A stretch of 39,406 nucleotides of DNA from Candidatus Anammoximicrobium sp. (GTDB lineage: Bacteria > Planctomycetota > Planctomycetia > Pirellulales > Pirellulaceae). The DNA lies in the NCBI GenBank assembly GCA_012515235.1, contig JAAYYU010000367.1, positions 1 through 39,406 of the forward strand. The letters run 5' to 3'. The position numbers and the translations under genes were made by a program. Below, one piece after another: positions 1 through 8,055 of this stretch. A model generated the notes under the pieces. It was given only the letters and a program-made list of their open reading frames with translations, ran no database searches and had not been told where the DNA came from. Position 1 is the first letter of the stretch. The number at the start of each line of letters is the position of its first letter.

Positions 1-30
1 GCTGCCTCGTGTAGCTGGAAACGGGAGCCT

Positions 31-49
31 CCACGGGGCAAGCCCGTGG
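31..49. repeat. GCAAG-loop hairpin
   Basis: Perfect 7-bp inverted repeat, CCACGGG, a five-base GCAAG loop, then CCCGTGG. The same layout (CCACG stem and GCAAG/CTTGC loop) recurs at 22464-22488 and in the tandem repeat at 22533-22708, so it is probably one member of a dispersed intergenic repeat family. It lies just upstream of the recombinase remnant, at the point where recombinase-like sequence begins, and may mark the break in that gene. Confidence 0.7.
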
Positions 50-774
50 CATCCAACTCACCAAACCGGAAGCTTCGGCTCGCGCTCAGCGGCTGGCTTG
101 TTGGAATGAGGAAGTTATTTCGTGAGCCCCGCTACACGGCCCGGATGTTGAAGAAAGACCTGGCAGCGGCCCGGCGACAGTGGCAAAGAGAATCCGCCAC
201 GGATGCGGAACGGGCGGAATGGGACCGGTCCTACTTCCTGCAGTACCAAGACGCGGACGGGCAGTATGCCGACTTCCACGCCCAGCGGAATACCTACATT
301 TCGGCAATCGTGGCCGGCGGGGCATCGGTCAAGACCTGCCAAGAGTTGGCCCGGCACAGCACGCCCACGCTTACCATCGGCCGATATTCCCACGACCGGT
401 TGCACGACCTGACAGCGGCTCTTGATGCCCTGCCCGACCTGACGACGCCCCCGGCGACAACCACAACGGCCGAAGCGATGGCGGCGACGGGAACGGACGG
501 CGGAAATGTACTTGACGGATCGACAACAAAAACGCTAGCAAATCGCCGGCAGTACGGCCGCAAAACGATGCAGAAAACTGCGAATCGTGGCGAATGGCCC
601 GACGGTTGCAGTGGGGCGGAAGCGGACGATGAACAGGCCCGAGACGAACGTCCTAACGTGTTGAAGCTGCAAGACCTTGCGACAAAACAACGGCACGCTG
701 CGGAACGTGGCAAAAGAGCGGAGGGCACGGGAGTCGAACCCGCAACCCCTTACGGGGCACCTCATCTCCAATGA
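46..774 (+). pseudogene. Tyrosine recombinase (phage-type integrase), 5'-truncated remnant
   Basis: The open frame carries only the C-terminal catalytic half of a tyrosine recombinase. From about residue 20 it resembles planctomycete integrases. It has the HxxR box (DFHAQR, where HALR is usual), the second conserved His (ELARHS) and the nucleophilic Tyr (GRYSH). The first catalytic Arg, the Lys and the whole N-terminal DNA-binding domain are missing, and the first 13 or so residues look unrelated. After about residue 130 the frame is low complexity, and its last 18 codons run antisense through the 3' half of tRNA-Ser (GTGVEPATP is a typical translation of an antisense tRNA). No good ribosome binding site precedes the ATG. 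The likely reading is a dead remnant of an element that integrated at the tRNA 3' end. Recombinase identity is fairly sure; loss of function is inferred from the truncation. Confidence 0.75.
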
Positions 775-800
775 GGCCGCTCACCATTCGCATACCCTCC
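719..800 (-). tRNA. tRNA-Ser (anticodon GGA)
   Basis: On the minus strand a class II tRNA can be folded. The acceptor GGAGGG(U) pairs with (G)CCCUCC, the anticodon arm is CCUCA-UUGGAGA-UGAGG with anticodon GGA (reads UCC/UCU), there is a long variable arm with a GCCCC/GGGGU-type stem, and the T arm is GCGGG-UUCGACU-CCCGU. The discriminator base is G, as expected for serine, and CCA is not encoded. The D arm is odd: a D stem forms only as UGC/GCG, which leaves a 6-bp acceptor if U8 is kept. The 3' half overlaps the recombinase remnant on the other strand, as at an attachment site. Confidence 0.88.
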
Positions 801-1218
801 GAGATGTCTGTTTCCGAGTCTTCTGGGTGTCGGTAGACACAAGCCTATGCGTCTGAATAAATCGGTACATTCCTTTGCTCTGCCGGTCTGCGGTTGGCTG
901 TACTCTGCGGACGACACGGGGCCAGGGTAACCGAACCCGTTCTTCTGGAATATTATCATATCGGCCGGCGGCTGAATCGAAAAGCTGGCGACGAACGGGA
1001 TTTTGAGCTGATTTTCGGGGTTGAGCGCAGAACGGCACGGCGACGGGGCCTGTAGCGTGCGCGGCGGCGATCCTTTGCCGCGGCATGCCGAAGACCGTCG
1101 GCGTCTTGACACGGCTCAGCGTTTTCGGCATCACTTTCGTCTTTGTCTCGTCGTCGCGATCGGAAGCGGGGGCGGGAAGCACGCGCGTTCGTGGAGTCTC
1201 CAGTGGAGAGATGGCACC
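801..1218. other. Non-coding gap upstream of the Lon-like gene
   Basis: About 420 bases between the divergent tRNA-Ser and the Lon-like gene. No convincing gene was found; the long antisense frame here is a shadow of the Lon-like gene extended leftwards. An AT-rich patch around 945-960 and a TTGACA hexamer at 1106-1111 could belong to promoters, but neither has a convincing partner hexamer at proper spacing. Confidence 0.5.
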
Positions 1219-3633
1219 ATGCACGAGATCCGTTCCTTGCCGGCCACTGCGCTGCGTTGGCGCTGCGACCCTGAAGGCTTTGACTTTGAGACGACGGAAG
1301 CGTTGGAGGAACTCGATGAGTTCGTCGGGCAGACGCGCGCTTTGGACGCGGTCCGCTTCGGGATCACGATTCGCCGTGAAGGCTACAATCTGTATGTGCT
1401 GGGGCCGCCCGGCGTGGGCAAGCGGACGATTGTGCAGAGTTTCTTGGAGGCGAAGTCGGCGGACGAGCCCAAGCCGGACGACTGGGTCTACGTCAACAAC
1501 TTCGATAATCCCCACCAGCCGCGCGCTCTGCGGCTGCCTCCCGGACGCGGCCCCACGCTGGTTGAGGATTTGGGGATCTTGTTCGAGGACTTGCACACCG
1601 CGATTCCGGCCGCGTTGGAGTTGGAGGAGCACCGAAATCGGCTGCAGGAGATCGAGGCGGAAGTCAAGGAGCGGCAGTCGCAGGCGTTTGAGAGTCTGGC
1701 CGACAAAGCGGCCCAGCGGGAGATCCGATTGATCCGCACGCCGGCCGGATTCGCCCTGGCCCCGCTCCGCGAAGGCGAGGTGTTGTCCCCGGAGGAATAC
1801 GAGAAACTGGACGAGGAGCGGCGCGCCGAAATCCAGGCGGCGGTGGACGAGTTGCAGACGGAGTTGCGGGCCTTGGTGGAGAAGATTCCTCAGTGGCGCA
1901 ACGAAATCCGCCGCAACACCAAGGAGTTGAACCAGCAGGCGACCCGGCTGGTCGTCGGCCAGGCGCTGGCCCAGACGCGCAAGCGGTACACGGACCTGCC
2001 GGAGGTGCTCACGTTTTTCGACGCCTTGGAAGCCAGCATCATCGAGCGGGCCGACGAGTTCCGCGTGCAGGACGACGAGGCGGCGGGGGCGCTGGGGGGC
2101 GCGGCTGCCGCACGCCGCAGTCTGGCGGACGCCTACCGTGCCAATCTGATCGTCGAACACAGCCAGACGCGCGGCGCGCCGGTGGTCTATCTGGAGCATC
2201 CCAGCTATGTGAACTTGATGGGCCGCGTCGAGCACGAGACGCAGATGGGCACGCTGGTGACCGATTTCACGTTGATCAAACCGGGCGCGTTGCACCGGGC
2301 CAACGGCGGCTATCTGGTGGTCGAGGCGGTGCGGCTCCTGCAGCAGCCCTTCGCCTGGGAGGCGCTCAAACGGGCGTTGTACTCGCAGCACATCAAGATC
2401 GAATCGCTGGGGGAAAGTCTGGGCTTCATCAGCACCGTTTCTCTGGAGCCGGAGCCGATTCCGCTGGACGTCAAGGTCGTGCTTCTGGGCGACCGGATGT
2501 TGTACTACTTGCTGTACCAGGCGGATCGCGACTTTGGCGAGTTGTTCAAAGTGGCCGCCGATTTTGAGGAGCGGATGGACCGCTCGGAAGAAAACTGCCG
2601 GCTGTACGCCCGGCTGATCGCCACGCTGGTCCGGCGGGAAGGCCTCCGGCACTTCGACCGGACCGCCGTGGCCCGCGTGTTGGAGCACAGTTGCCGAGTC
2701 GCCGCCGACGCGGAGAAACTGACGACGCACATGCGCACCGTGGCGGACTTGTTGCGGGAATCGGACTACTGGGCGGAGCAGGAGGGTTGCGGCCGGGTCA
2801 GCGTCCGGCACGTTCAGCAGACGATCGACAAACAGGTGTACCGCGGCGAGCGTCTGCGGCAGCACGTGCAGGAGGAAATTCAACGCGGCACGCTGCTGAT
2901 CGACACCGACGGCCAGCGGGTCGGACAGGTCAACGGTCTGGCGGTCATCGACCTGGGCAACTTCGCCTTCGGCCGACCGTCGCGGATCACGGCCACGGCC
3001 CGGCTGGGCAAGGGCGAAGTGGTCGACATCGAGCGGGAGGTGGAATTGGGCGGCGCGATCCACTCCAAGGGCGTGCTCATTCTGTCGGCGTTCCTGGCGT
3101 CACGGTATGCCCAGCGGCATCCGTTATCGGTGTCGGCGAGTCTGGTGTTCGAGCAATCGTACGGGATGGTCGAGGGGGACAGCGCATCGGTGGCCGAATT
3201 GTGCAGCCTGCTGTCCGCTCTGGCCGACGTGCCGATCAAACAGTCGCTGGCCGTCACCGGCTCGGTCAACCAGCACGGCCAGGTACAGCCGATCGGCGGC
3301 GTGAACGAGAAGATCGAGGGCTTTTTCGACGTCTGCCGCGCGCGGGGGCTGACGGGCGACCAGGGCGTGTTGATCCCCGCGTCGAACATGAAGCACTTGA
3401 TGCTGCGGGACGATGTCGTGGCGGCGGCGGCCAGCGGCCGGTTCCACGTCTGGCCGATCGAAACCGTGGACGACGCGCTCAGTCTCTTGACGGGTCTGCC
3501 CGCCGGCGTCCCGGACTTCGCTGGGGCGTTTCCCGCAGGCACGGTCAATCGGCGCGTCGCAGACAGGCTCTGGGAGATGTTCGAGTTGCGGCGGCAGTAC
3601 AGCACCGAAGGTCCGTCGGGCGAAACGAAATGA
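1219..3633 (+). CDS. Lon-like ATP-dependent protease (AAA_32/Lon_C type)
   Basis: Protein of 804 residues, ATP-dependent serine protease of the LonB-like/AAA_32 family. It probably degrades damaged or regulatory proteins in the cytoplasm. A Walker A motif (GPPGVGKR) sits near residue 61, followed by a long helical insertion (about 130-300) and the LonB-type lid. The C-terminal Lon proteolytic domain has GDSAS with catalytic Ser655 and VNEKIEG with Lys698. The 43-residue distance between them equals that of the Ser/Lys dyad in E. coli Lon. There is no Lon N-terminal substrate-binding domain, as usual for this family. The frame is open upstream to 1021, but the ATG at 1219 is preceded by GGAGAG at a suitable distance and begins the recognisable homology. 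Transcribed alone; the next gene is 457 bases away. Confidence 0.93.
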   Translation: MHEIRSLPATALRWRCDPEGFDFETTEALEELDEFVGQTRALDAVRFGITIRREGYNLYVLGPPGVGKRTIVQSFLEAKSADEPKPDDWVYVNNFDNPHQPRALRLPPGRGPTLVEDLGILFEDLHTAIPAALELEEHRNRLQEIEAEVKERQSQAFESLADKAAQREIRLIRTPAGFALAPLREGEVLSPEEYEKLDEERRAEIQAAVDELQTELRALVEKIPQWRNEIRRNTKELNQQATRLVVGQALAQTRKRYTDLPEVLTFFDALEASIIERADEFRVQDDEAAGALGGAAAARRSLADAYRANLIVEHSQTRGAPVVYLEHPSYVNLMGRVEHETQMGTLVTDFTLIKPGALHRANGGYLVVEAVRLLQQPFAWEALKRALYSQHIKIESLGESLGFISTVSLEPEPIPLDVKVVLLGDRMLYYLLYQADRDFGELFKVAADFEERMDRSEENCRLYARLIATLVRREGLRHFDRTAVARVLEHSCRVAADAEKLTTHMRTVADLLRESDYWAEQEGCGRVSVRHVQQTIDKQVYRGERLRQHVQEEIQRGTLLIDTDGQRVGQVNGLAVIDLGNFAFGRPSRITATARLGKGEVVDIEREVELGGAIHSKGVLILSAFLASRYAQRHPLSVSASLVFEQSYGMVEGDSASVAELCSLLSALADVPIKQSLAVTGSVNQHGQVQPIGGVNEKIEGFFDVCRARGLTGDQGVLIPASNMKHLMLRDDVVAAAASGRFHVWPIETVDDALSLLTGLPAGVPDFAGAFPAGTVNRRVADRLWEMFELRRQYSTEGPSGETK

Positions 3634-4090
3634 CCGTCGAGGCGGAAGCGGAGACGCGGTGGACGGCTGAGGCGCCGGCGTCCTGAGCGTCGGACGGTTG
3701 TCCGGAACCGGTTGCGGGCGCTTCGCGGGCGGGCGGGCCGTTCCAGGCGGCGCGAACAGAAGGCGTTGCGCAGGTCCTTTGGTCGGCAGTGTTTGAGTCG
3801 TCTTGTTCCCTTCGATCCGAACGTAAACCGCGACGGCGTTTGAATTTTCTTGGGGTTCTTGGTTTACAGGCCCGCGCTGCTCGGTAGAATAAACGGCGGT
3901 GCGGGCCAGACGCCCGTGGGAGAGCGGGTTGTTTTTTAGCGCTTCCGCGATCGAGACCGCACGCACATCCCCGCTTGACCGGGCCACCACAACCCTCTCG
4001 CGAGACATGCCGCTAACCGGCATGACATGCCTCGAAAACGATAAGCGTCCTGGACGACTCACGCCCTCTGAACCACTCCCAGAAGACTTG
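3634..4090. other. Intergenic region before the transporter pair
   Basis: No gene is supported here. An 18-codon frame begins at an ATGA overlap with the Lon-like stop codon (3630) and is probably chance. A sigma70-like promoter is seen at 3863-3890. The adaptor protein frame is open back to 3899, but the sequence upstream of the chosen ATG (4091) does not look like protein. Confidence 0.5.
3863..3890 (+). promoter_or_regulatory. Putative sigma70-type promoter of the MFP/permease operon
   Basis: TTTACA at 3863-3868, a 16-base spacer, then TAGAAT at 3885-3890. It lies upstream of the adaptor gene in an otherwise GC-rich region. Predicted transcription would start near 3897, giving a leader of about 190 bases if the ATG at 4091 is right. 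Assigned from sequence only. Confidence 0.42.
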
Positions 4091-5929
4091 ATGAGTTACG
4101 CGCGGAAATATCCACTGCGGCAAAACGTTGCTTCCGAGGCCGTCCGCATCTTGGACGCGCCGGAGGAAGGGTGCCGGAGCGACGAAGCGAGCGCGGGGTC
4201 GTCTGTCGTCGGGTTGGGCCAGCGTCGGGAGGCTCCGGCGTCGTCTGCTGCAGAGGCCGCTTCGGCCTGGCAGCGATGGCTGTTGTGGACCGCGCTCGCC
4301 GCCGGCTTGGTCGCGGCCGGCCTGGTCGGCCTGCGCTGGTTTCGTCAGGGGGCGCCCGAACCGACCCAGCCGCTGATCTACCATGCGGTGACGCTTGGCG
4401 ATCTGCCCATCACCGTGACCGAGCGCGGGAACCTGGAAAGCCAAAGCAACGTCGAGATCATCTGCGAGGTCGATGACATCGATGGGGACGGCGTCATGGG
4501 GACGCAGATTATTTCGATCGTGCCCAACGGAACGTCGGCCAAGCAGGGCGACCTGCTGGTCGAATTCGACTCGACCCAACACCGCGAACGCTTGGACCGT
4601 CAGATCTTGAGCACCGAGTCCGCCCGCGCCGTACAGATCCAAGCCCAGGCCAAGTACGACAATCAGATCACGCAAAACGAAACGCAGCTCGCCGACGCTT
4701 TGTTGGACGTCGAACTGGCGAACCTCGAACAGGAGATGTTCGTCGACAAGATCAGCGGCACGCACAAGCTGGAAGTCGAAGCGATCGAGCGATTGGTCGA
4801 GGACATCAACAACGAAATTCTCGGAGCCAAGGGAAACCTGGAGCTGAAGCGAAACGAGCAGCGCGGCATCGAGGCCCTGTTCAAGCTCGGTTACGCAGGC
4901 AAGCACCAATTGGACCAGAGCGTCTTGGATCTGCTGCAGGCGGAGAGCCAGTACGTCGCCAAGATCAACAAGCTGAACACGCAATTGGCCACGTTGAAGA
5001 AGAAGCAGACCTATGAGCGGCAGATGGAGGAATTGACGCTGCAGGGCAAGAAGGACACGGCCGGCCGCCAGGTGGAGCAGGTCAAACGGAACGCCGAAGC
5101 CCTGCTGGCTCAGGCCAAAGCCGCGTTGGATGCGGCCAACCAGCACATGAAAAAGGAAGAAGAGCGTCTGCTGCGGTATACCGAACAGATCGACAAGTGC
5201 AAGATCACGGCGCCCCAAGACGGGATGGTCGCCTACTCGATGCCCGACCGCTACTACGGCGAAGAGATCCGCGAAGGCGCATCGATCCGCCCCCGACAGA
5301 AGATCCTGTCGCTGCCGAACCTCTCCCAGATGCAGGTCAAGACGTCGGTCCACGAGTCCGTGCTGGATCAGGTCAAACCGGACTTGACGGCCAGTGTCCG
5401 CGTAGATGCCTTTCCCGAACGCCTCTATCGCGGCACGGTCAAATCCGTCGCCGTGCTGCCCGATCAAGGCGGCTGGTTCAACTCTGATACCAAGGTCTAC
5501 CAAACGATCGTGACGATCGACGAACCGGTGGAGCGTCTGAAACCGGGGATGACGGCCGTCGTCGAAATCCGTGTCGATCGTCTGCAAAACGTGGTGACGG
5601 TTCCCATCCAAGCGGTGGTCCAAGTCGGCAAAGAAACTGCGTGTTACGTGGCCGGGGCGGGCGCGCCTGTGCGACGTTCCGTCAAGCTGGGACGCACGAA
5701 CGACAAGGCGGTCCAGATCCTGGAAGGTGTTGCGGCGGGCGACCGCGTGGTGCTGAACCCGATGGCCATCGCCGAAGAAGTCCAACGTCCGGCGGACGGC
5801 GAACCGAAACAAGATCCCGAAGGCGCCCAGCCCGCTGCCACGGCTTCCCAAGCGTCGCCGCCGACCGCCGCACGGAGCGCCGTCCAGGACTCCCCCCGCG
5901 CAGCGTCGAAGCCGGCCGAGGCTTCCTGA
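4091..5929 (+). CDS. Membrane-fusion / periplasmic adaptor protein (HlyD/MacA-like)
   Basis: Protein of 612 residues, periplasmic adaptor of a MacA/HlyD-type export system. It would link the inner-membrane permease to an outer-membrane channel. A variable cytoplasmic N-terminus of about 60 residues leads into one membrane segment (about 60-83). Then follow a lipoyl/barrel-sandwich half, a long coiled-coil hairpin (about 170-370, rich in Gln, Glu and Lys), the second lipoyl half (KITAPQDGMV), beta-barrel domains (VRVDAFPERLYRGTV) and a membrane-proximal domain (VVTVPIQAVV). The C-terminal 50 residues are Pro/Ala/Ser/Glu-rich. Start chosen at the ATG of MSYARKY; the earlier in-frame ATGs give non-homologous sequence. 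The permease starts 3 bases after the stop, so the two are surely one operon. Substrate unknown. Confidence 0.88.
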   Translation: MSYARKYPLRQNVASEAVRILDAPEEGCRSDEASAGSSVVGLGQRREAPASSAAEAASAWQRWLLWTALAAGLVAAGLVGLRWFRQGAPEPTQPLIYHAVTLGDLPITVTERGNLESQSNVEIICEVDDIDGDGVMGTQIISIVPNGTSAKQGDLLVEFDSTQHRERLDRQILSTESARAVQIQAQAKYDNQITQNETQLADALLDVELANLEQEMFVDKISGTHKLEVEAIERLVEDINNEILGAKGNLELKRNEQRGIEALFKLGYAGKHQLDQSVLDLLQAESQYVAKINKLNTQLATLKKKQTYERQMEELTLQGKKDTAGRQVEQVKRNAEALLAQAKAALDAANQHMKKEEERLLRYTEQIDKCKITAPQDGMVAYSMPDRYYGEEIREGASIRPRQKILSLPNLSQMQVKTSVHESVLDQVKPDLTASVRVDAFPERLYRGTVKSVAVLPDQGGWFNSDTKVYQTIVTIDEPVERLKPGMTAVVEIRVDRLQNVVTVPIQAVVQVGKETACYVAGAGAPVRRSVKLGRTNDKAVQILEGVAAGDRVVLNPMAIAEEVQRPADGEPKQDPEGAQPAATASQASPPTAARSAVQDSPRAASKPAEAS

Positions 5930-5932
5930 TCC

Positions 5933-7228
5933 ATGTGGCTGAAGATCTTCGAACTCTCCGTCCGGAACTTGATGCTGAACAAGCTTCGCAGCTTGTTGAC
6001 CATGCTGGGCACGATTCTGGGCGTCAGCTCTGTGATCGCGATGCTGGCGATTGGCGAGGGCTCGAAACGCAAAGCCGTCGAGCAGATCCGGCAATTGGGC
6101 GCGGCCAACGTCATCATCCGCAGCGTCAAGCCCGGCGAGGACGACCGTCGCGACGCATCGTCCGGCAACAGCAGCCAGCGGCAGGTCAGCCGCGTCGCCG
6201 AATACGGGCTGAAGTACGCCGACTTCGAGATCCTGCAGGCCAACCTGCCCACGGTGCGGCGGGCGGTGCCCGTGGCGATGATCCGCAAGAATGCCCAGTG
6301 CGGGCGACGGCGGATGGCCAATGCGAGGATCTTGGGCACCACGCCGGAGTACCTTGAGATCAAGCATTTGAAGGTCCGCCGCGGCCGGTTTCTGACGCCG
6401 ACCGACCTGGCCACGACCGCCAACGTGGCGGTGCTGGCCGCCGGCGCCGCCGAACGGATGTACTCCTTTGAGGATCCGCTGGGCCGGCCGCTGCTGCTGG
6501 GCAACTGCGCCTATGTCGTCGTGGGCGTGCTGGATGCGCAGGACAGCGGCAGCGCCGTGCCCGGCGCGGTCACCGCGCTGGACTTGAACAACGACATCTA
6601 CATTCCGCTCACCTCCGCCCGCAGCCGGTTCGGCGAATTGCAGATGATCTTGCGCACCGGCGGCCGCGATTTCGAGAAGACCCAACTGAGCGAGATCACG
6701 CTGACACTGAACGACGAAGAACTGGTTGCGCCCACGGCCAGCATGGTCCGCAAGCTGCTGGAGCAGCGGCATACGGACAGGACGGACTTCGAGATCCAAG
6801 TGCCGTTGGAATTGCTCCGGCAAGCCGAGCGGGAGAAACGGATCTGGAATCTGGTGCTGGGCTCGATCGCCGGCATCTCGCTGCTGGTCGGCGGCATCGG
6901 CATCATGAACATCATGCTGGCGACGGTCTCCGAGCGGACCAAGGAGATCGGCATCCGGCGGGCGTTGGGCGCCACCCGCAGTCACATCGTGACGCAGTTC
7001 ATGGTGGAGAGCATGGTGCTGGCAGCCGGCGGCGGTTTGCTGGGCATTTTCCTGGGCGTGGCGATTCCGCTGGGCGTGTCCCGGCTGTCCGAAATCGAAA
7101 CCGCGCTCAGCTGGTGGGCGATCGTCACGGCCTTCAGCACGTCGGTGCTGACCGGGGTCGTGTTCGGCGTCTACCCTGCCCGCCGCGCCGCGATGATGAA
7201 TCCCATCGAAGCCTTGCGGCACGAGTAG
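5933..7228 (+). CDS. MacB/FtsX-type ABC transporter permease
   Basis: Protein of 431 residues with the MacB-like architecture. An N-terminal membrane segment (NKLRSLLTMLGTILGVSSVIAML, about 15-38) is followed by a large periplasmic MacB_PCD domain (about 45-290). Three C-terminal membrane segments form the FtsX domain, with the conserved stretch MNIMLATVSERTKEIGIRRALGA near residue 325 and a terminal YPARRAAMMNPIEALRHE. It has no nucleotide-binding domain of its own, so it must use a separate ATPase, which is not encoded anywhere in this window. Directly downstream of the adaptor (3-base gap). Mechanotransmission of ATP hydrolysis to the periplasm is known for this family; the cargo here is unknown. 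Confidence 0.92.
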   Translation: MWLKIFELSVRNLMLNKLRSLLTMLGTILGVSSVIAMLAIGEGSKRKAVEQIRQLGAANVIIRSVKPGEDDRRDASSGNSSQRQVSRVAEYGLKYADFEILQANLPTVRRAVPVAMIRKNAQCGRRRMANARILGTTPEYLEIKHLKVRRGRFLTPTDLATTANVAVLAAGAAERMYSFEDPLGRPLLLGNCAYVVVGVLDAQDSGSAVPGAVTALDLNNDIYIPLTSARSRFGELQMILRTGGRDFEKTQLSEITLTLNDEELVAPTASMVRKLLEQRHTDRTDFEIQVPLELLRQAEREKRIWNLVLGSIAGISLLVGGIGIMNIMLATVSERTKEIGIRRALGATRSHIVTQFMVESMVLAAGGGLLGIFLGVAIPLGVSRLSEIETALSWWAIVTAFSTSVLTGVVFGVYPARRAAMMNPIEALRHE

Positions 7229-7396
7229 GCGCGGGGGCCGGCACTGCGCGGCGGGCTGCCTGTCAGCGGCGGCTGCGGGTCCGCCGGGAACCACGACCGC
7301 CCTCGCGGCGAGGCCGCGCGCGAATCGTCGGCGACCGACGCGAGCGGAGTTTGCCAGACAGCGCGAATAAGCGCTTGGCAGCCGCGCCGCGGGGTG

Positions 7397-7957
7397 TCAC
7401 GATTTGGGTTTGGCTTTCTTCTGGCCGGCGGCCGGGATGAACTTCAGCGAGACGGAGTTGATACAGTAACGCTGGCCGGTGGGCGTTTGGGAGGCGTCGT
7501 CGAAAATGTGTCCCAGGTGCGAACGGCAGCGGCTGCACGTGACTTCGGTGCGGACCATGCCGTGGGAGAAATCGGGCTTGAGCTGAACGCGGTCGCCCGC
7601 CTTGGCCGCATAGAAGGCGGGCCAGCCGCAGCCGGAATTGAATTTCGTGTCCGAACTGAAAAGCTCCTGCCCGCACGCGGCACAGGCATAGACGCCCGGC
7701 TCGAAGTGTTTGTCGAAGGCGTTCACAAAGGGCCGCTCGGTGCCCTTTTTCCGCAGCACGCGGTACTGTTCGGGCGTCAGCAGTCGCTTCCATTCCGCGT
7801 CGCTGCGGACGACTTTGTCAGGCATGGCAGGCTTCTCCCGTGGCGGTTCTCTCTTGACGCTGGACGCCGCGCCGGTAGACGGAACGGGCGGAGCCACCGC
7901 TTCCTCACCGCTTCCCAGGCGAAGCGTCGCCAGGAACAATAAAATCGCAGTTGTCAT
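7397..7957 (-). CDS. msrB: Peptide-methionine (R)-S-oxide reductase MsrB, exported
   Basis: Protein of 186 residues that reduces methionine-R-sulfoxide in proteins. It has the zinc-binding CxxC pairs (CAAC and CSRC), the SGCGWPAF motif, HLGHIFDD and the catalytic Cys in RYCINSVSL. The first 19 or so residues form a hydrophobic signal (TTAILLFLATL) followed by a Pro/Ser linker, so the enzyme probably acts outside the cytoplasm. An upstream in-frame ATG at 7993 exists, but the ATG at 7957 is preceded by GGAGGAG 10 bases away and starts directly at the signal peptide. A Lys-rich tail ends the protein. Convergent with the permease operon; about 170 bases without a gene lie between them. Confidence 0.93.
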   Translation of the reverse strand: MTTAILLFLATLRLGSGEEAVAPPVPSTGAASSVKREPPREKPAMPDKVVRSDAEWKRLLTPEQYRVLRKKGTERPFVNAFDKHFEPGVYACAACGQELFSSDTKFNSGCGWPAFYAAKAGDRVQLKPDFSHGMVRTEVTCSRCRSHLGHIFDDASQTPTGQRYCINSVSLKFIPAAGQKKAKPKS

Positions 7958-8055
7958 CGTCAGGCAACTCCTCCAACCGGTTTGCTTCGCCAAAGTTTAC
8001 CATCGCATTCCGCATCAATCCAATGTAGTCGTCTTGGCGGCCAGCGGAAAGGGTG

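Noticed and set aside
1106..1134. Heat-shock-type or sigma70 promoter for the Lon-like gene
   Set aside because: TTGACA is perfect, but the bases 17-18 downstream (CATCACT) are not a usable -10 element for sigma70 and do not fit the sigma32 pattern.
781..3063. Minus-strand open frame of 760 codons
   Set aside because: It lies opposite the Lon-like gene, whose domains and catalytic residues are clear; the frame is rich in Arg, Gln, His and Val as expected for the complement of a GC-rich gene, and shows no domain.
3630..3686. 18-codon gene overlapping the Lon-like stop codon
   Set aside because: The ATGA overlap is attractive but the peptide is low complexity and has no homology or stop-proximal signal of its own.
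4013..7294. Minus-strand open frame of 1093 codons
   Set aside because: Antisense shadow of the adaptor and permease genes. Composition is biased to Gln, Arg, Asp and His and no motif is present.
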